Below are positions 44,735-54,461 of a stretch of 64,000 nt of DNA, in pieces. How positions within the stretch are numbered: the first letter of the stretch is position 1; each line of letters starts with the position of its first letter. Position numbers and translations under genes: made by a program. The notes beneath the pieces are model-generated. The model was given only the letters and a program-made list of their open reading frames with translations. It was not told the DNA's origin and ran no database searches. Source of the DNA: Flavobacterium okayamense (GTDB lineage: Bacteria; Bacteroidota; Bacteroidia; Flavobacteriales; Flavobacteriaceae); NCBI RefSeq assembly GCF_019702945.1, contig NZ_AP024749.1:2232001-2296000 (forward strand), read 5' to 3'.

Positions 44735-45730
44735 ATGAATAAAATAGCAGTTGTTATATTAAATTGGAATGGTGCAGATTTATTGCGTCAGTTTCTACCT
44801 TCGGTAATTCAGTATTCACCTGAAGCGACAATTTACGTTGCTGATAATGCCTCTACTGATAATTCAATTGAAGTTTTACAAGAAGAGTTTCCATCAGTTA
44901 AACGTATTCAGAATACTGGAAACTTTGGTTTTGCTAAAGGATACAATGAAGCTTTAAAAGTTGTAGATGAACCTATTTTAGCTTTAGTGAATAGTGACAT
45001 TGAAGTTACTGAGAATTGGCTTACTCCTATTCTAACTCAATTTGAAAATGAAACAAATACTGCAATCATTCAACCTAAGATTTTAGATTTTAAAAAGAAA
45101 ACTCATTTTGAATATGCGGGTGCTGCAGGCGGATTTATTGATAAATATGGATTTCCTTTTTGTAGAGGCCGAATTTTTGAAACTTTAGAAGAAGATAAAG
45201 GACAATACGATAATACTATTGACATCTTTTGGGCAAGTGGCGCTTGTTTGTTTATTAGAAATGAAGTTTTTAAAAAACTAGAGGGTTTTGATGAAGATTT
45301 CTTTGCCCATCAAGAAGAAATAGATTTATGTTGGCGAGCGCATAACTTAGACTATAAAATAAAATACAACGGAGAATCGAAAGTATATCACGTAGGTGGC
45401 GCAACTTTAAAAACTGGTAGTCCCCAAAAAACATTTTTAAATTTTAGAAATTCCCTTTGGATGATGGCTAAAAACCTTCCAAAAGGAAAATTATTTTCAA
45501 GATTATGTTTTCGTATGGTTTTAGATGGAATTGCCGGTATAAAATTTCTCATCGATGGAAAACCAAAACATCTTTGGGCTGTGTTGAAATCACATTTTTA
45601 TTTTTATTTATCGTTTTCAAAATTTATTAGAAAAAGATCTTGTAAACAATTCCCAAAATATTATAAAACCAATAGTATAGTTTATTTGTACTTTGCAAAA
45701 AATAAACGTAAATATTCTGAAATTTTTTAA
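44735..45730 (+). CDS. Glycosyltransferase family 2 protein
   Basis: The 331-residue GT-A enzyme has the nucleotide-binding start VVILNWNGADLLRQFLPSVI, YVADNASTDNSIEVLQ, the metal-binding region LALVNSDIEVTENW, and the acceptor-side loop FFAHQEEIDLCWRAH (ED-type catalytic region). The C-terminal 80 residues are basic and aromatic with possible membrane contacts. The donor and acceptor sugars are not shown; relatives include rhamnosyl- and galactosyltransferases. Its ATG abuts the stop of the HSDR_N gene. Confidence 0.85.
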   Translation: MNKIAVVILNWNGADLLRQFLPSVIQYSPEATIYVADNASTDNSIEVLQEEFPSVKRIQNTGNFGFAKGYNEALKVVDEPILALVNSDIEVTENWLTPILTQFENETNTAIIQPKILDFKKKTHFEYAGAAGGFIDKYGFPFCRGRIFETLEEDKGQYDNTIDIFWASGACLFIRNEVFKKLEGFDEDFFAHQEEIDLCWRAHNLDYKIKYNGESKVYHVGGATLKTGSPQKTFLNFRNSLWMMAKNLPKGKLFSRLCFRMVLDGIAGIKFLIDGKPKHLWAVLKSHFYFYLSFSKFIRKRSCKQFPKYYKTNSIVYLYFAKNKRKYSEIF

Positions 45731-45775
45731 CAATAGTTTAGCTATTGAAACGTTAATAAAATTGAAGTTTGTTTA

Positions 45776-45783
45776 TAATTTTG
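45776..45783 (+). promoter_or_regulatory. Candidate -7 box for the OmpA-family gene
   Basis: TAATTTTG fits TAnnTTTG and lies 22 bases before the ATG at 45806. Confidence 0.5.
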
Positions 45784-45805
45784 TAATTGAAAACTTATTA
45801 TTAGT

Positions 45806-46642
45806 ATGAAGAAATTATTTGTATCTGCTTTAGCACTATCATTAACATTAACTTCTTGCGTTTCAAAAAAGAAATTCGCAGAACTAGAAGCAAAGCAAAA
45901 AGAAACTCAGGACTTATTAAATACAGCAACAATTAAGTTAAACAGCTGTTTAACTGAAAAAGATGCTTTAGCAAGTCAAGTAGATTATTTAAAGAAAAAC
46001 AACACCGATTTAATTAACAGTTCTAAAGAATTAACTGTTTTAACTACTAAAGGTGCTGAAAATCTTGAGAAATCATTAGAAAGCCTTAAAGAAAAAGATC
46101 TTAAAATTTCGCGTTTACAAGATGCTTTAACAAAAAAAGATAGCGTTACTTTAGCTTTAGTTACAAGTTTAAAACGTGAAGTTGGTATCGACGATCCAGA
46201 TATTAATATAAATGTTGAAAAAGGAGTTGTAATGATTTCGATTGCCGATAATTTATTATTCAAATCAGGAAGTTATATGGTTAGCGATAATGCTAAAAAT
46301 GTTTTAGGTAAAGTTGCTAAAGTAATTAACAGCAAACCAGATTTTGAATGTATGGTTGAAGGTCATACGGATAACGTGCCTATTAAAAATGCTGTATTAT
46401 TAGACAACTGGGATTTATCTGTAAAAAGATCAACGTCTATTGTTAGAGTTTTACAACAAGATTTTAAAGTTAATCCTAAGCAATTAATTCCTGCTGGAAG
46501 AAGTTTTTACATTCCTTTAGTTGATAATGATACTCCTGCTAATAGAGCAAAAAACAGAAGAACTAGAATCATTATTATGCCAAAAATCGATCAGTTCTAT
46601 GATATGATTGAAAAAGAAATGAAAAACTTAGACGGTAAATAA
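45806..46642 (+). CDS. OmpA family lipoprotein
   Basis: The 278-residue protein has a lipoprotein signal (lipidated Cys 18 in LTLTSC), a periplasmic coiled coil (about 25-110, FAELEAKQKETQDLL onward) and a C-terminal OmpA-like peptidoglycan-binding domain (about 135-270) with VEGHTDNVPI, NWDLSVKRSTSIVRVL and PANRAKNRRTRIII. After the Cys come VSKKK, not acidic residues, so it should stay on the periplasmic face. It probably tethers the outer membrane to peptidoglycan. It is monocistronic with its own promoter and terminator. Confidence 0.9.
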   Translation: MKKLFVSALALSLTLTSCVSKKKFAELEAKQKETQDLLNTATIKLNSCLTEKDALASQVDYLKKNNTDLINSSKELTVLTTKGAENLEKSLESLKEKDLKISRLQDALTKKDSVTLALVTSLKREVGIDDPDININVEKGVVMISIADNLLFKSGSYMVSDNAKNVLGKVAKVINSKPDFECMVEGHTDNVPIKNAVLLDNWDLSVKRSTSIVRVLQQDFKVNPKQLIPAGRSFYIPLVDNDTPANRAKNRRTRIIIMPKIDQFYDMIEKEMKNLDGK

Positions 46643-46660
46643 TAAATTAAAACAATAAAT

Positions 46661-46691
46661 AAAAAAAGCTTCCAAATTGGAAGCTTTTTTT
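46661..46691. terminator. Bidirectional terminator between the OmpA and LytTR genes
   Basis: AAAAAGCTTCCAA pairs with TTGGAAGCTTTTT around a single central base, with flanking A and T runs. Its right end overlaps the LytTR stop codon. Confidence 0.85.
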
Positions 46692-47418
46692 ATTTATTAT
46701 ACCAATCTAGAAATGATTTCTTTTTAGATTTACTTACTGTTAAAAAATCATTCTCAGAATTTAGAACCCTTATTAAAATTTGTGAAGTGTTTTTTATTGA
46801 AAAAAGGTATTTCTTATTAATTATATATTTTCTGTTAATTCTGAAAAAAGTAATTGGGTCAACTTCGTTTTCGATTTTTTCTAATGATTTTTGAATTAAA
46901 TAATGTCTTTTTTCATTTGTATAAATAAAAGTTGAATTATTTTCGCTAATAAAATATACTATATCGTCTGTCAATACTTTTTTTAAATTTAGACCTACAT
47001 TCACCAAATATGAATTTAAATAATCTACTTTATTAAAATTAGACCAATTAATTTCATTAAGAAAACCTGATTTTAATGTTTCTATTTTTTCTAATAACTT
47101 TTTTATTTTTTCTTCACTAATCGGCTTTAATAAATAATCTATCGAGTTATAATTAAATGCATCTAACGCATATTCATCAAAAGCTGTTGTAAAAACAATT
47201 TTTGAGTTAATTTCTACTTTCTGCAATATTTCAAAACTGTATCCATCACCAAGTTTAATATCCATAAAAACAATATCGGGAGGGGTATTTTCATTTAACC
47301 ACTTAATAGCATTTTTAACAGACTTTAAAACTATTAAAACCTGAAAATCAAAAGCTTTTAAATGTCTTTCCAAAAACTTAGCTGACGGAATTTCATCTTC
47401 TATAATTACAGCTGTCAT
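46690..47418 (-). CDS. LytTR family response regulator
   Basis: The 242-residue regulator has a receiver domain (1-120) with phospho-Asp D53 (DIVFMDIKLGDG) and the switch stretch VFTTAFDEYALDAFNYNSID, followed by a LytTR DNA-binding domain (about 145-242) with FFRINRKYIINKKYL. Its gene overlaps the end of the sensor kinase gene by four bases (ATGA type), the typical pairing of a LytS/LytR-like two-component system. The target genes are not shown. Confidence 0.92.
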   Translation of the reverse strand: MTAVIIEDEIPSAKFLERHLKAFDFQVLIVLKSVKNAIKWLNENTPPDIVFMDIKLGDGYSFEILQKVEINSKIVFTTAFDEYALDAFNYNSIDYLLKPISEEKIKKLLEKIETLKSGFLNEINWSNFNKVDYLNSYLVNVGLNLKKVLTDDIVYFISENNSTFIYTNEKRHYLIQKSLEKIENEVDPITFFRINRKYIINKKYLFSIKNTSQILIRVLNSENDFLTVSKSKKKSFLDWYNK

Positions 47419-48776
47419 TTTAAATTTAAAATTGGCAATTTAACATTAAATCTATTTTCTTCTTTTGATACAATAATTGAAGAATTTGTCAAAATTTCAT
47501 ATCGTTTATTAATGTTATCTAAACCTAGATTATTAGAGTTTGTCGTTAATTTAGAAGTTAATGTGTTTGAAATGATTAAAAATGAATTTTCAATAGAAAT
47601 ATTAATTTTTATCGGATTATCTTCATCTAAACAATTATGTTTAAAAATATTATCAATTAATTCTTGTATTGAAGAAGATAAAATGTATTGATTACTATCA
47701 AATTCATCAGAGATTGAAAAATTAAATCCATTTTCAAACTTTGCTTTATAAATTTCAAGATATTCTTTAATAAACAATAATTCATCTTTAAGAAAAACAA
47801 AATCTTCTTCTTGCTTCTTTAAATAATACCTATAAACATTAGCTAAATTATGACCAAAATCAATTGCCTTTGTTGGATTTACTTCAATAAAAGAAATTAA
47901 CGTATTTAGATTGTTAAAAAGAAAATGAGGGTTAATTTGATTTTTCAATTCCTGATATTGTGCATCTTTCTGAATGTTTTGGAGTTTTAATTTACCTATA
48001 CTCTTTTTTTGTTTAAAATAGTACAACAATCCATATATCATACAAGTTGAAAACAAACTTATCATAAAAAAATTCAAAACTAATCCAAAATGAAATCTAT
48101 ACTTTACAATATTAAAAATTTGAAGAATCAAAAAAGTGAATATAGAAACTAAAACAACTTTAATGACTGTATTAATTTTTAATTTATTTGTAAATAGAAT
48201 TCCAAAAAATGAAAGAATAACAACGCTAATTAAATATGGTATAAAAAATTTAATATGATCGTAATAATCTAGTAATTTCAAATTAATGAAAGTGTCAAAT
48301 GTTAATAGAAAAATAAATAGAAAGTCTACAAAAAAAACAAAAAGCAGTAATTTAACATAAAAAAACTTACTAAAGCTAAAATCCAAATTACTCTCCTTTT
48401 CATTATTAAATAATCTCACCATTAAGTATTCAATTAGAAAAACCCCAATCGCAACTAATCCTTGAAAAAATGGAGGAAAAAGATTAATTTTTTTCTGATA
48501 AATTAATTGAAAACCAATTGAAAAAATGAATACAAATACAAAACAACTAAGAGAAGATAATAATATTTTATTCTTTTCCTTAAATCTAAATGATTCTAAA
48601 TATCTTGTAATTCTTACATTAGTAAATGAAATTATTGCAAAATAAATTAAAGTAAAAAAAGTTATTTTACTATTTAAAACAGACCAAAAACTATAATTGT
48701 TATCCAATACAATTACAGGAATAAAAATAATAAATGGTAACAACCAAAACAATAAAAACGATTGATATGATTTCAT
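47415..48776 (-). CDS. LytS-like sensor histidine kinase
   Basis: The 453-residue protein has about eight membrane helices (residues 5-255) with no recognised extracellular sensor, then a His_kinase domain with phospho-His H284 in NQINPHFLFNNLNTLISFI and a weak HATPase (SSIQELIDNIFKHNC). It probably senses a membrane-related cue and phosphorylates the adjacent LytTR regulator. A CAAAAGTA at 48801-48808 (TACTTTTG on the minus strand) is a possible -7 box 24 bases before the start. Confidence 0.9.
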   Translation of the reverse strand: MKSYQSFLLFWLLPFIIFIPVIVLDNNYSFWSVLNSKITFFTLIYFAIISFTNVRITRYLESFRFKEKNKILLSSLSCFVFVFIFSIGFQLIYQKKINLFPPFFQGLVAIGVFLIEYLMVRLFNNEKESNLDFSFSKFFYVKLLLFVFFVDFLFIFLLTFDTFINLKLLDYYDHIKFFIPYLISVVILSFFGILFTNKLKINTVIKVVLVSIFTFLILQIFNIVKYRFHFGLVLNFFMISLFSTCMIYGLLYYFKQKKSIGKLKLQNIQKDAQYQELKNQINPHFLFNNLNTLISFIEVNPTKAIDFGHNLANVYRYYLKKQEEDFVFLKDELLFIKEYLEIYKAKFENGFNFSISDEFDSNQYILSSSIQELIDNIFKHNCLDEDNPIKINISIENSFLIISNTLTSKLTTNSNNLGLDNINKRYEILTNSSIIVSKEENRFNVKLPILNLK

Positions 48777-48800
48777 GTTAAATTGATTTAAAATTCATTT

Positions 48801-48808
48801 CAAAAGTA
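48801..48808 (-). promoter_or_regulatory. Candidate -7 box for the LytS/LytTR operon
   Basis: TACTTTTG on the minus strand fits TAnnTTTG, 24 bases before the kinase ATG. Confidence 0.45.
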
Positions 48809-48871
48809 TTTATTCCAAAAAAATAAAGGAAAAAAAAGATAGTGAATGAGGTCTTTTTGGAAGTGAATGAA

Positions 48872-49492
48872 TTATAAAATATCAATATCACCTTTTCCTT
48901 CACGAACAACTTCTGGTTCGTAACCCGATAAATCGATTATCGTTGAAGCTACATTATCGCCATAACCACCATCGATAACTAAATCGACTTTATTTTGCCA
49001 TTTTTCAAAGATTAATTCAGGATCAGTAGAATATTCTAAAACCTCATCTTCATCATGAATCGATGTTGAAACAATAGGATTTCCTAAAACTCTAACAATT
49101 TCACGAGCAATATTATTATCGGGAACACGAATACCAACAGTTTTCTTTTTACGAAATTCTTTTGGCAAATCGTTATTTCCTGGCAAAATAAAAGTATACG
49201 GTCCTGGTAAAGCTCTTTTTAAAATTTTAAATGTAGAAGTATCTATTTGCTTAATATAATCTGAAATATTACTCAAATCGTAGCATATAAATGAAAAATT
49301 AGCCTTTTCTAGTTTAACACCTTTAATTTTTGCAATTCTCTCTAACGCACGAGAATTGGTAATATCACAACCTAAACCATAAACAGTATCTGTCGGATAA
49401 ATTACTAATCCGCCATTGCGCAAAACCTCAACTACTTTTTTAATTGCTGCCTCACTAGGTTTGTCTTCGTATATTTTTATAAATTCTGACAT
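48872..49492 (-). CDS. L-threonylcarbamoyladenylate synthase (TsaC/YwlC/Sua5 family)
   Basis: This enzyme makes the threonylcarbamoyl-AMP used to form t6A in tRNAs that read ANN codons. The 206-residue YrdC-fold protein has the substrate-site stretches GGLVIYPTDTVYGLGCD, SFICYDLS, LPGPYTFILPG and VGIRVPDN, and ends in the short form without the Sua5 C-terminal domain. A heptad-type repeat lies between it and the upstream helicase gene. Confidence 0.9.
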   Translation of the reverse strand: MSEFIKIYEDKPSEAAIKKVVEVLRNGGLVIYPTDTVYGLGCDITNSRALERIAKIKGVKLEKANFSFICYDLSNISDYIKQIDTSTFKILKRALPGPYTFILPGNNDLPKEFRKKKTVGIRVPDNNIAREIVRVLGNPIVSTSIHDEDEVLEYSTDPELIFEKWQNKVDLVIDGGYGDNVASTIIDLSGYEPEVVREGKGDIDIL

Positions 49493-49545
49493 CTTTTTTT
49501 GTTTGTTCAGTTTCAGGTTTAATTAGTTTAAAGTTAATGAAAAAA

Positions 49546-49571
49546 CAAACTTGAAACTTCAAACTTGAAAC
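49546..49571. repeat. Heptad-type direct repeat between helicase and tsaC-type genes
   Basis: CAAACTTGAAAC occurs twice, at 49546-49557 and 49560-49571, with a 14-base step that equals two heptads. Confidence 0.6.
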
Positions 49572-49575
49572 ATTT

Positions 49576-51909
49576 CTACCCTATCACATCAAGCTTAGCA
49601 AACTTCAACAATAATTTTTTAACACCGCCAACATCAAACTTAATTTCTGCTTTTCTATCGCCACCAATGCCTTCTAAATTAATCACTTCACCTTTTCCAA
49701 AACGTTCGTGCATTACAACATTTCCAACAGCTAAATTGGTATCAAATAAATTATTAGCTTGTGTTTTAATTCCAGAAACAGGTTTCAATTTACGAATATT
49801 AGGTTTGTTGTTTGCTTCTGTATTTAAATATGCTGGTGGTTTGCTATTAACAGGTTTTGCTAAACGAAGTTTCGATTTATCAATATCTCCAAAAATATCA
49901 ACATCCATCATGGGCTTGTATCGATACGAACTAGTTGTTTCTGGATTCAAATAATCTAAAAATTTATCGTCTATTTCTTCAATAAAACGTGATGGTTCAC
50001 TGTCTACTAATTTTCCCCAACGATAACGAGATTGTGCATACGTTAAATAGGCTTGATGTTCAGCACGTGTAAGGGCTACATAAAACAATCTTCGCTCCTC
50101 TTCTAACTCGCTACGTGTATTTAAACTCATGGCACTTGGGAACAAGTCTTCTTCCATTCCTACAACAAAAACATGAGGAAACTCCAATCCTTTCGCCAAG
50201 TGAATGGTCATAAGTGCAACTCTATCTTCATCTCCAGTATCTTTATCTAAATCAGTTGCAAGCGCCACATCTTCTAAGAATTCAGATAAAGCACCTCTTG
50301 CTCCATCTATTTCTTTTTGCCCTTCTGTAAAATCCTTTATACCATTTAGCAATTCCTCAATGTTTTCAATACGAGCAATTCCTTCTGGTGTTCCGTCTTT
50401 TTTCAATTCTTGAACTAAACCAGTTTTCTTGGTAACATGATCGGTTAAATAAAAAGCATCCTGATTTTCATTAATCACTTGGAAGCTTTTAATCATTGTT
50501 ACAAAATCGTTTAATTTAGTTTTTGTTCCAGCATTTAACTTTAAATCGATTTTATCAATATGTTCCATTACTTCAAAAATGGAACGCTTGTAATGATTGG
50601 CTGCAACTGTTAATTTTTCAACCGTGCTATTACCAATTCCACGTGCTGGATAATTGATTACACGTACCAACGCTTCTTCATCTTTCGGATTAATTACCAA
50701 ACGCAAATACGCCAAAACATCTTTAATTTCTTTGCGTTGGTAAAACGAAAGTCCGCCATAAATTCTATAGGGAATATCTCTTTTACGCAAAGCATCTTCA
50801 ATAGAGCGCGATTGCGCATTTGTACGATACAAAACTGCAAAATGTCCGTTTGGTAACTGATTTTGCATTTTCTGTTCGAAAATAGTTGAAGCAACAAAAC
50901 GTCCTTCTTCACTATCAGTTAAACTTCTATGAACCTTAATTTTTGGACCTTCATCGTTATCGGTCCAAACTACTTTTTCAAGTTTCGTTTTATTTTTATC
51001 AATAATATTATTAGCAGCTTCAACAATGTTTCTGGTAGAGCGATAATTTTGCTCTAAACGAAACATCTTTACTTCATCATAATCTTTTTGAAAGTTTAAA
51101 ATGTTATTGATGTTTGCGCCACGGAAGGCATAAATACTTTGAGCATCGTCACCAACAACACAAATATTTTGAAATCTATCAGACAAAGCACGCACAATTA
51201 AATACTGAGAATGATTCGTATCTTGATACTCATCAACTAAAATATATCTGAACCTGTCTTGGTATTTCGCTAAAACATCTGGAAAACGATTTAGAAGTTC
51301 GTTTGTTTTTAACAACAAATCATCAAAATCCATTGCACCTGATTTGAAACAACGCTCTACGTAATTTTGATAAATTTCGCCTAAACGTGGCTTTTTACTC
51401 ATCGCATCGGCCTCTTGCAATTCAGGATTATTGAAATAAGCCTTTACGGTAATTAATGAGTTTTTATAAGAAGAAATTCTACCCAACACTTGTTTTGGCT
51501 TGTAAACATCTTTATCAAGTTGCATTTCTTTGATAATTTGCCCGATTAAACGAACCGAATCTTGTGTATCATAAATCGTAAAATTTGATGGATAACCCAA
51601 TTTTTCAGATTCAATACGAAGAATCTTAGCAAAAACCGAGTGAAAAGTACCCATCCAAAGATTTTTAGCTTCATTATTACCCACAATACTCGCAATACGA
51701 TTTTTCATTTCGCGAGCTGCTTTATTGGTAAATGTTAAAGCCAAGATATTAAAGGCATCAACACCTTGACTCATTAAATAAGCAATTCGCATAGTCAATA
51801 CACGAGTTTTTCCCGAACCTGCTCCTGCAATAACTATCATAGCACCATCTTTTTGAAGAACTGGCGCTCGTTGGGCTTCGTTTAATTGATCTATATATTG
51901 TTGCATCAT
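49576..51909 (-). CDS. UvrD/PcrA family superfamily 1 DNA helicase
   Basis: The 777-residue SF1A helicase unwinds DNA 3' to 5' in repair and clearing of replication conflicts. Visible motifs are the Walker A GAGSGKT at 29-35, LTFTNKAAREMKNRI, MDFDDLLLKTNEL, VDEYQDTNHSQY (motif II), DDAQSIYAFRGANI (motif III), LEQNYRSTRNI (IV), MTIHLAKGLEFPHVFVVG (V) and YVALTRAEHQAYLTYA (VI). The C-terminal region ends in the PcrA-type Tudor-like element GNVVMHERFGKGEVINLEG. The layout fits PcrA better than Rep. Confidence 0.95.
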   Translation of the reverse strand: MMQQYIDQLNEAQRAPVLQKDGAMIVIAGAGSGKTRVLTMRIAYLMSQGVDAFNILALTFTNKAAREMKNRIASIVGNNEAKNLWMGTFHSVFAKILRIESEKLGYPSNFTIYDTQDSVRLIGQIIKEMQLDKDVYKPKQVLGRISSYKNSLITVKAYFNNPELQEADAMSKKPRLGEIYQNYVERCFKSGAMDFDDLLLKTNELLNRFPDVLAKYQDRFRYILVDEYQDTNHSQYLIVRALSDRFQNICVVGDDAQSIYAFRGANINNILNFQKDYDEVKMFRLEQNYRSTRNIVEAANNIIDKNKTKLEKVVWTDNDEGPKIKVHRSLTDSEEGRFVASTIFEQKMQNQLPNGHFAVLYRTNAQSRSIEDALRKRDIPYRIYGGLSFYQRKEIKDVLAYLRLVINPKDEEALVRVINYPARGIGNSTVEKLTVAANHYKRSIFEVMEHIDKIDLKLNAGTKTKLNDFVTMIKSFQVINENQDAFYLTDHVTKKTGLVQELKKDGTPEGIARIENIEELLNGIKDFTEGQKEIDGARGALSEFLEDVALATDLDKDTGDEDRVALMTIHLAKGLEFPHVFVVGMEEDLFPSAMSLNTRSELEEERRLFYVALTRAEHQAYLTYAQSRYRWGKLVDSEPSRFIEEIDDKFLDYLNPETTSSYRYKPMMDVDIFGDIDKSKLRLAKPVNSKPPAYLNTEANNKPNIRKLKPVSGIKTQANNLFDTNLAVGNVVMHERFGKGEVINLEGIGGDRKAEIKFDVGGVKKLLLKFAKLDVIG

Positions 51910-51931
51910 AAGTCTTAAATCTTCTAAACTA

Positions 51932-51963
51932 CAAAAATAAGCTTTGCTTATTGCACTTACAAA
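51932..51963 (-). promoter_or_regulatory. Candidate promoter of the UvrD-type gene
   Basis: On the minus strand TTTG at 51963-51960 and TATTTTTG at 51939-51932 are about 20 bases apart, close to the Bacteroidota consensus. Confidence 0.5.
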
Positions 51964-52033
51964 TGAAGTTATTAACTATTTTTTTGCAATTTCAATTCGT
52001 TTCGTTTTAATTTGTGTAACAATTTAGAAAACG

Positions 52034-52555
52034 ATGGATACAAATAAAATTATAGAATTAGCAAGTTATACGTTACCCGCATTAATTACAGGTGGAACGG
52101 CATTTGTTTTATTTACAAAATATTTTAATAATGAAGAAAGCAGAAGGCGTTTTGAATTATTAAAAGAAAATCAGAAACAATCTTTACCATTGCGTTTACA
52201 AGCGTATGAAAGAATCGTTTTGTTCTTAGAACGAATTAATCCAGTTCAATTATTGTTACGTATTCAGCCTAATGGATTAGATGCACAAAATTACGCTACA
52301 TTATTGATTCATTCTATACAAACGGAATACGAACATAATATTACCCAACAAGTTTACATTTCAAATGAAGGTTGGGAAACTGTTCTAAAAGCTAAAAATA
52401 GTATTATGACTTTGATTAGAACTAAGTCTATCACTGAAGGAATTACAACAGCCGAAGAAATGCGAAAAGCAATTTTTGATGAAGTTGCTACAGATGAAGT
52501 CGCTAGTGATATTGCAATTGCCTACTTAAAAGAAGAATTGAAAAGAGTTTTTTAA
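52034..52555 (+). CDS. Single-pass membrane protein of unknown function
   Basis: The 173-residue protein has one N-terminal membrane helix (about 10-28) followed by a charged, helical cytoplasmic domain with RLQAYERIVLFLERINPVQL, SIQTEYEHNITQQVYIS and TAEEMRKAIFDEVATDE. I recall similar proteins in other Flavobacteriaceae but know no function. It is transcribed alone, divergently from the helicase and ending in a bidirectional terminator. Confidence 0.65.
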   Translation: MDTNKIIELASYTLPALITGGTAFVLFTKYFNNEESRRRFELLKENQKQSLPLRLQAYERIVLFLERINPVQLLLRIQPNGLDAQNYATLLIHSIQTEYEHNITQQVYISNEGWETVLKAKNSIMTLIRTKSITEGITTAEEMRKAIFDEVATDEVASDIAIAYLKEELKRVF

Positions 52556-52557
52556 AT

Positions 52558-52591
52558 AAAAAATCCCAATCAATTAGATTGGGATTTTTTA
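52558..52591. terminator. Bidirectional terminator between the 52034 gene and the lipoprotein gene
   Basis: AATCCCAATC pairs with GATTGGGATT across a five-base loop, with A run before and T run after. Confidence 0.85.
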
Positions 52592-54334
52592 TTAATTTCT
52601 GATGTAATGACAAGTATAAATTCTTGGTCCAGTATTAAATGTAATTGTATACTGAATATAAAACTCATTATTGTTTATAATTAAACCATTACTCGAAGTA
52701 CCATTATAATTTTCACCATAAATATTATTTGAATAATACCCTTGACATAACCCTTGATTTGGAACAATAATACCATTTAAGTTATTAATTGAAAAATTAT
52801 AGCCTTGATCCTGAGCAATTGTTCCTGCAGCCCAAGAACCTGTAGTTGTCGTTTTATAATTATTCGGGCTTACAAGCTGAATTATCTCATTTGGAAAAGT
52901 GTAAATATTTCCATCATCTCTAGTTACTACTAAATTAAAATCACCAGCTAAATTTATTGTATTAGAATTTAAACAAACAACTAAATCATTTATTGAAACC
53001 GTATTTGAAACATTTATATCTGCTTGTCCAGTAACTATTGTTGAAAATTCATTATTACCAAAATTAACACCATATACAGAATAATTAAAGGTGTCTTGGT
53101 ATGTTGCATAAGAACTTGTAAAAGTTCCATTAACCAATGGCGCATAATCAACATAATTATTAATTGCTATTACTGCATAACCATTTGAAAAATCATTATT
53201 GTCACAATCTAATACATTTCCTGAAAAATTGAATGTATTAACACTAGCAGATGAAATTACGATAGTAATTGAAGAATTAGAGTTAAAACTACCAATTTGT
53301 TCTTGATAGTTAAATGCTCCTGAAATTTCTAAAGTTAAACTATTATTTGTTGGTATTAAACCTGAAACATTTCCGTTTTGATTTGTAGTTAAAGTTGAAG
53401 ATATAAACCCACTTTGATCTGTAAGTGTTACTCCTAAATTAGGGATAGGGTTGTTTTCACCATCAACAACTGTTACATTAAGCGTTGTCATCGATTGGTA
53501 TGCATCAACATTCCACCAAGAAAAATGAGATACATTACCTATATAATAATCTCCTTGACGTGTAGCCTCACCTTCTTCTTTCCAATAACCATTCTCTTCA
53601 TCAAAATGCCACAAAGGAATTGTACTTGAAGCTGTTGCTAATTGTGTATTATCAATTTTCATAGAAATTTCTGCAGTATGTCCTTCAGCGATTTGAAGTT
53701 TTTCACCTGATGCTCCCGCTAATTCTACATTAAGCATTCCAAAAGTTTGTAATACTTTAGCCGAACCATCTTGAGCTTCTGCAAATAGCATTCCTGGCAT
53801 TAGTTCACTAATATTTGAATTTGAAGTTTCAAGATGATAGGCAAAAACACTTACGGAACCTGAATAAGAATTTCCGTTTTCATCTTCAAAAGCACCATCA
53901 AAATTTATTTTTGAACCATTTGGAAGATTTACTTCACTCGTTTGCCCAGAATTTACAGTTGTAATTGGAGCTTTTTCAATCAACATTATTTTTATTTTGT
54001 TAATACCGTTTGTAGGAACAAGTGACCGTGAACCTAATAAATAGCCCATTTTTTCAACACTTACATAGGCAAATTTTTCAAATACATTTACGTTATATAA
54101 GATAAATACTCCGTTTGAATCAGTATTTACATGGTTTGAACCAATTTTTACAATTGCGCTTTCTATGGGATTATTGTTTTCATCAACAACTTGCCCCATA
54201 AAATCTCTTTGAACAGATTGTCCAAAGTTTTGAGAAAATTGATTTGGAGAATTTGAATTCTTAATTCCATCATCTAAATTTTCACATGAGAAAAACAGAA
54301 GACTTAAAATAGTAATTAAAAGGATTTTTTTCAT
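52592..54334 (-). CDS. Surface lipoprotein with regulatory-like beta domain and shared C-terminal module
   Basis: The 580-residue lipoprotein has Cys 17 (LLFFSC) then ENLDDG, an acidic start compatible with surface export. Residues about 47-110 form a carboxypeptidase-regulatory-like sandwich (GQVVDENNNPIESAIVKIG), followed by beta-rich repeats of the same general type (VTVVDGENNPIPNLGVTLTD) and a conserved central part (GSKINFDGAFEDENGNSYSG; PLWHFDEENGYWKEEG). The last 116 residues (about 465-580) are homologous to the C-terminus of the neighbouring lipoprotein at 54462, down to YKTTTTG, WAAGTIA, DQGYNF and NQGLCQGYYSN. Function unknown. Confidence 0.75.
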   Translation of the reverse strand: MKKILLITILSLLFFSCENLDDGIKNSNSPNQFSQNFGQSVQRDFMGQVVDENNNPIESAIVKIGSNHVNTDSNGVFILYNVNVFEKFAYVSVEKMGYLLGSRSLVPTNGINKIKIMLIEKAPITTVNSGQTSEVNLPNGSKINFDGAFEDENGNSYSGSVSVFAYHLETSNSNISELMPGMLFAEAQDGSAKVLQTFGMLNVELAGASGEKLQIAEGHTAEISMKIDNTQLATASSTIPLWHFDEENGYWKEEGEATRQGDYYIGNVSHFSWWNVDAYQSMTTLNVTVVDGENNPIPNLGVTLTDQSGFISSTLTTNQNGNVSGLIPTNNSLTLEISGAFNYQEQIGSFNSNSSITIVISSASVNTFNFSGNVLDCDNNDFSNGYAVIAINNYVDYAPLVNGTFTSSYATYQDTFNYSVYGVNFGNNEFSTIVTGQADINVSNTVSINDLVVCLNSNTINLAGDFNLVVTRDDGNIYTFPNEIIQLVSPNNYKTTTTGSWAAGTIAQDQGYNFSINNLNGIIVPNQGLCQGYYSNNIYGENYNGTSSNGLIINNNEFYIQYTITFNTGPRIYTCHYIRN

Positions 54335-54410
54335 AAAGTATCATTTGAAATGCAAAAGTTATAAATTGTTACATAAAAAAACAAAAAAAAAATTATTATT
54401 TAAATTGTTT

Positions 54411-54446
54411 TAAAAAAAAAACCCAATCTTTTGATTGGGCTTTTTT
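54411..54446 (-). terminator. Terminator of the 287-residue lipoprotein gene
   Basis: On the minus strand GCCCAATC pairs with GATTGGGT around a four-base loop, followed by a T run. Confidence 0.8.
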
Positions 54447-54461
54447 ATTCTTAATAGTGGA

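Noticed and set aside
44294..45730. Restriction-modification or defence locus
   Set aside because: Only an HSDR_N domain is present, beside a glycosyltransferase and holA; methylase, specificity and motor subunits are missing.
49565..49954. 129-residue plus-strand ORF antisense to the UvrD gene
   Set aside because: It is the mirror of a well-conserved coding region and shows no domain or start signal of its own.
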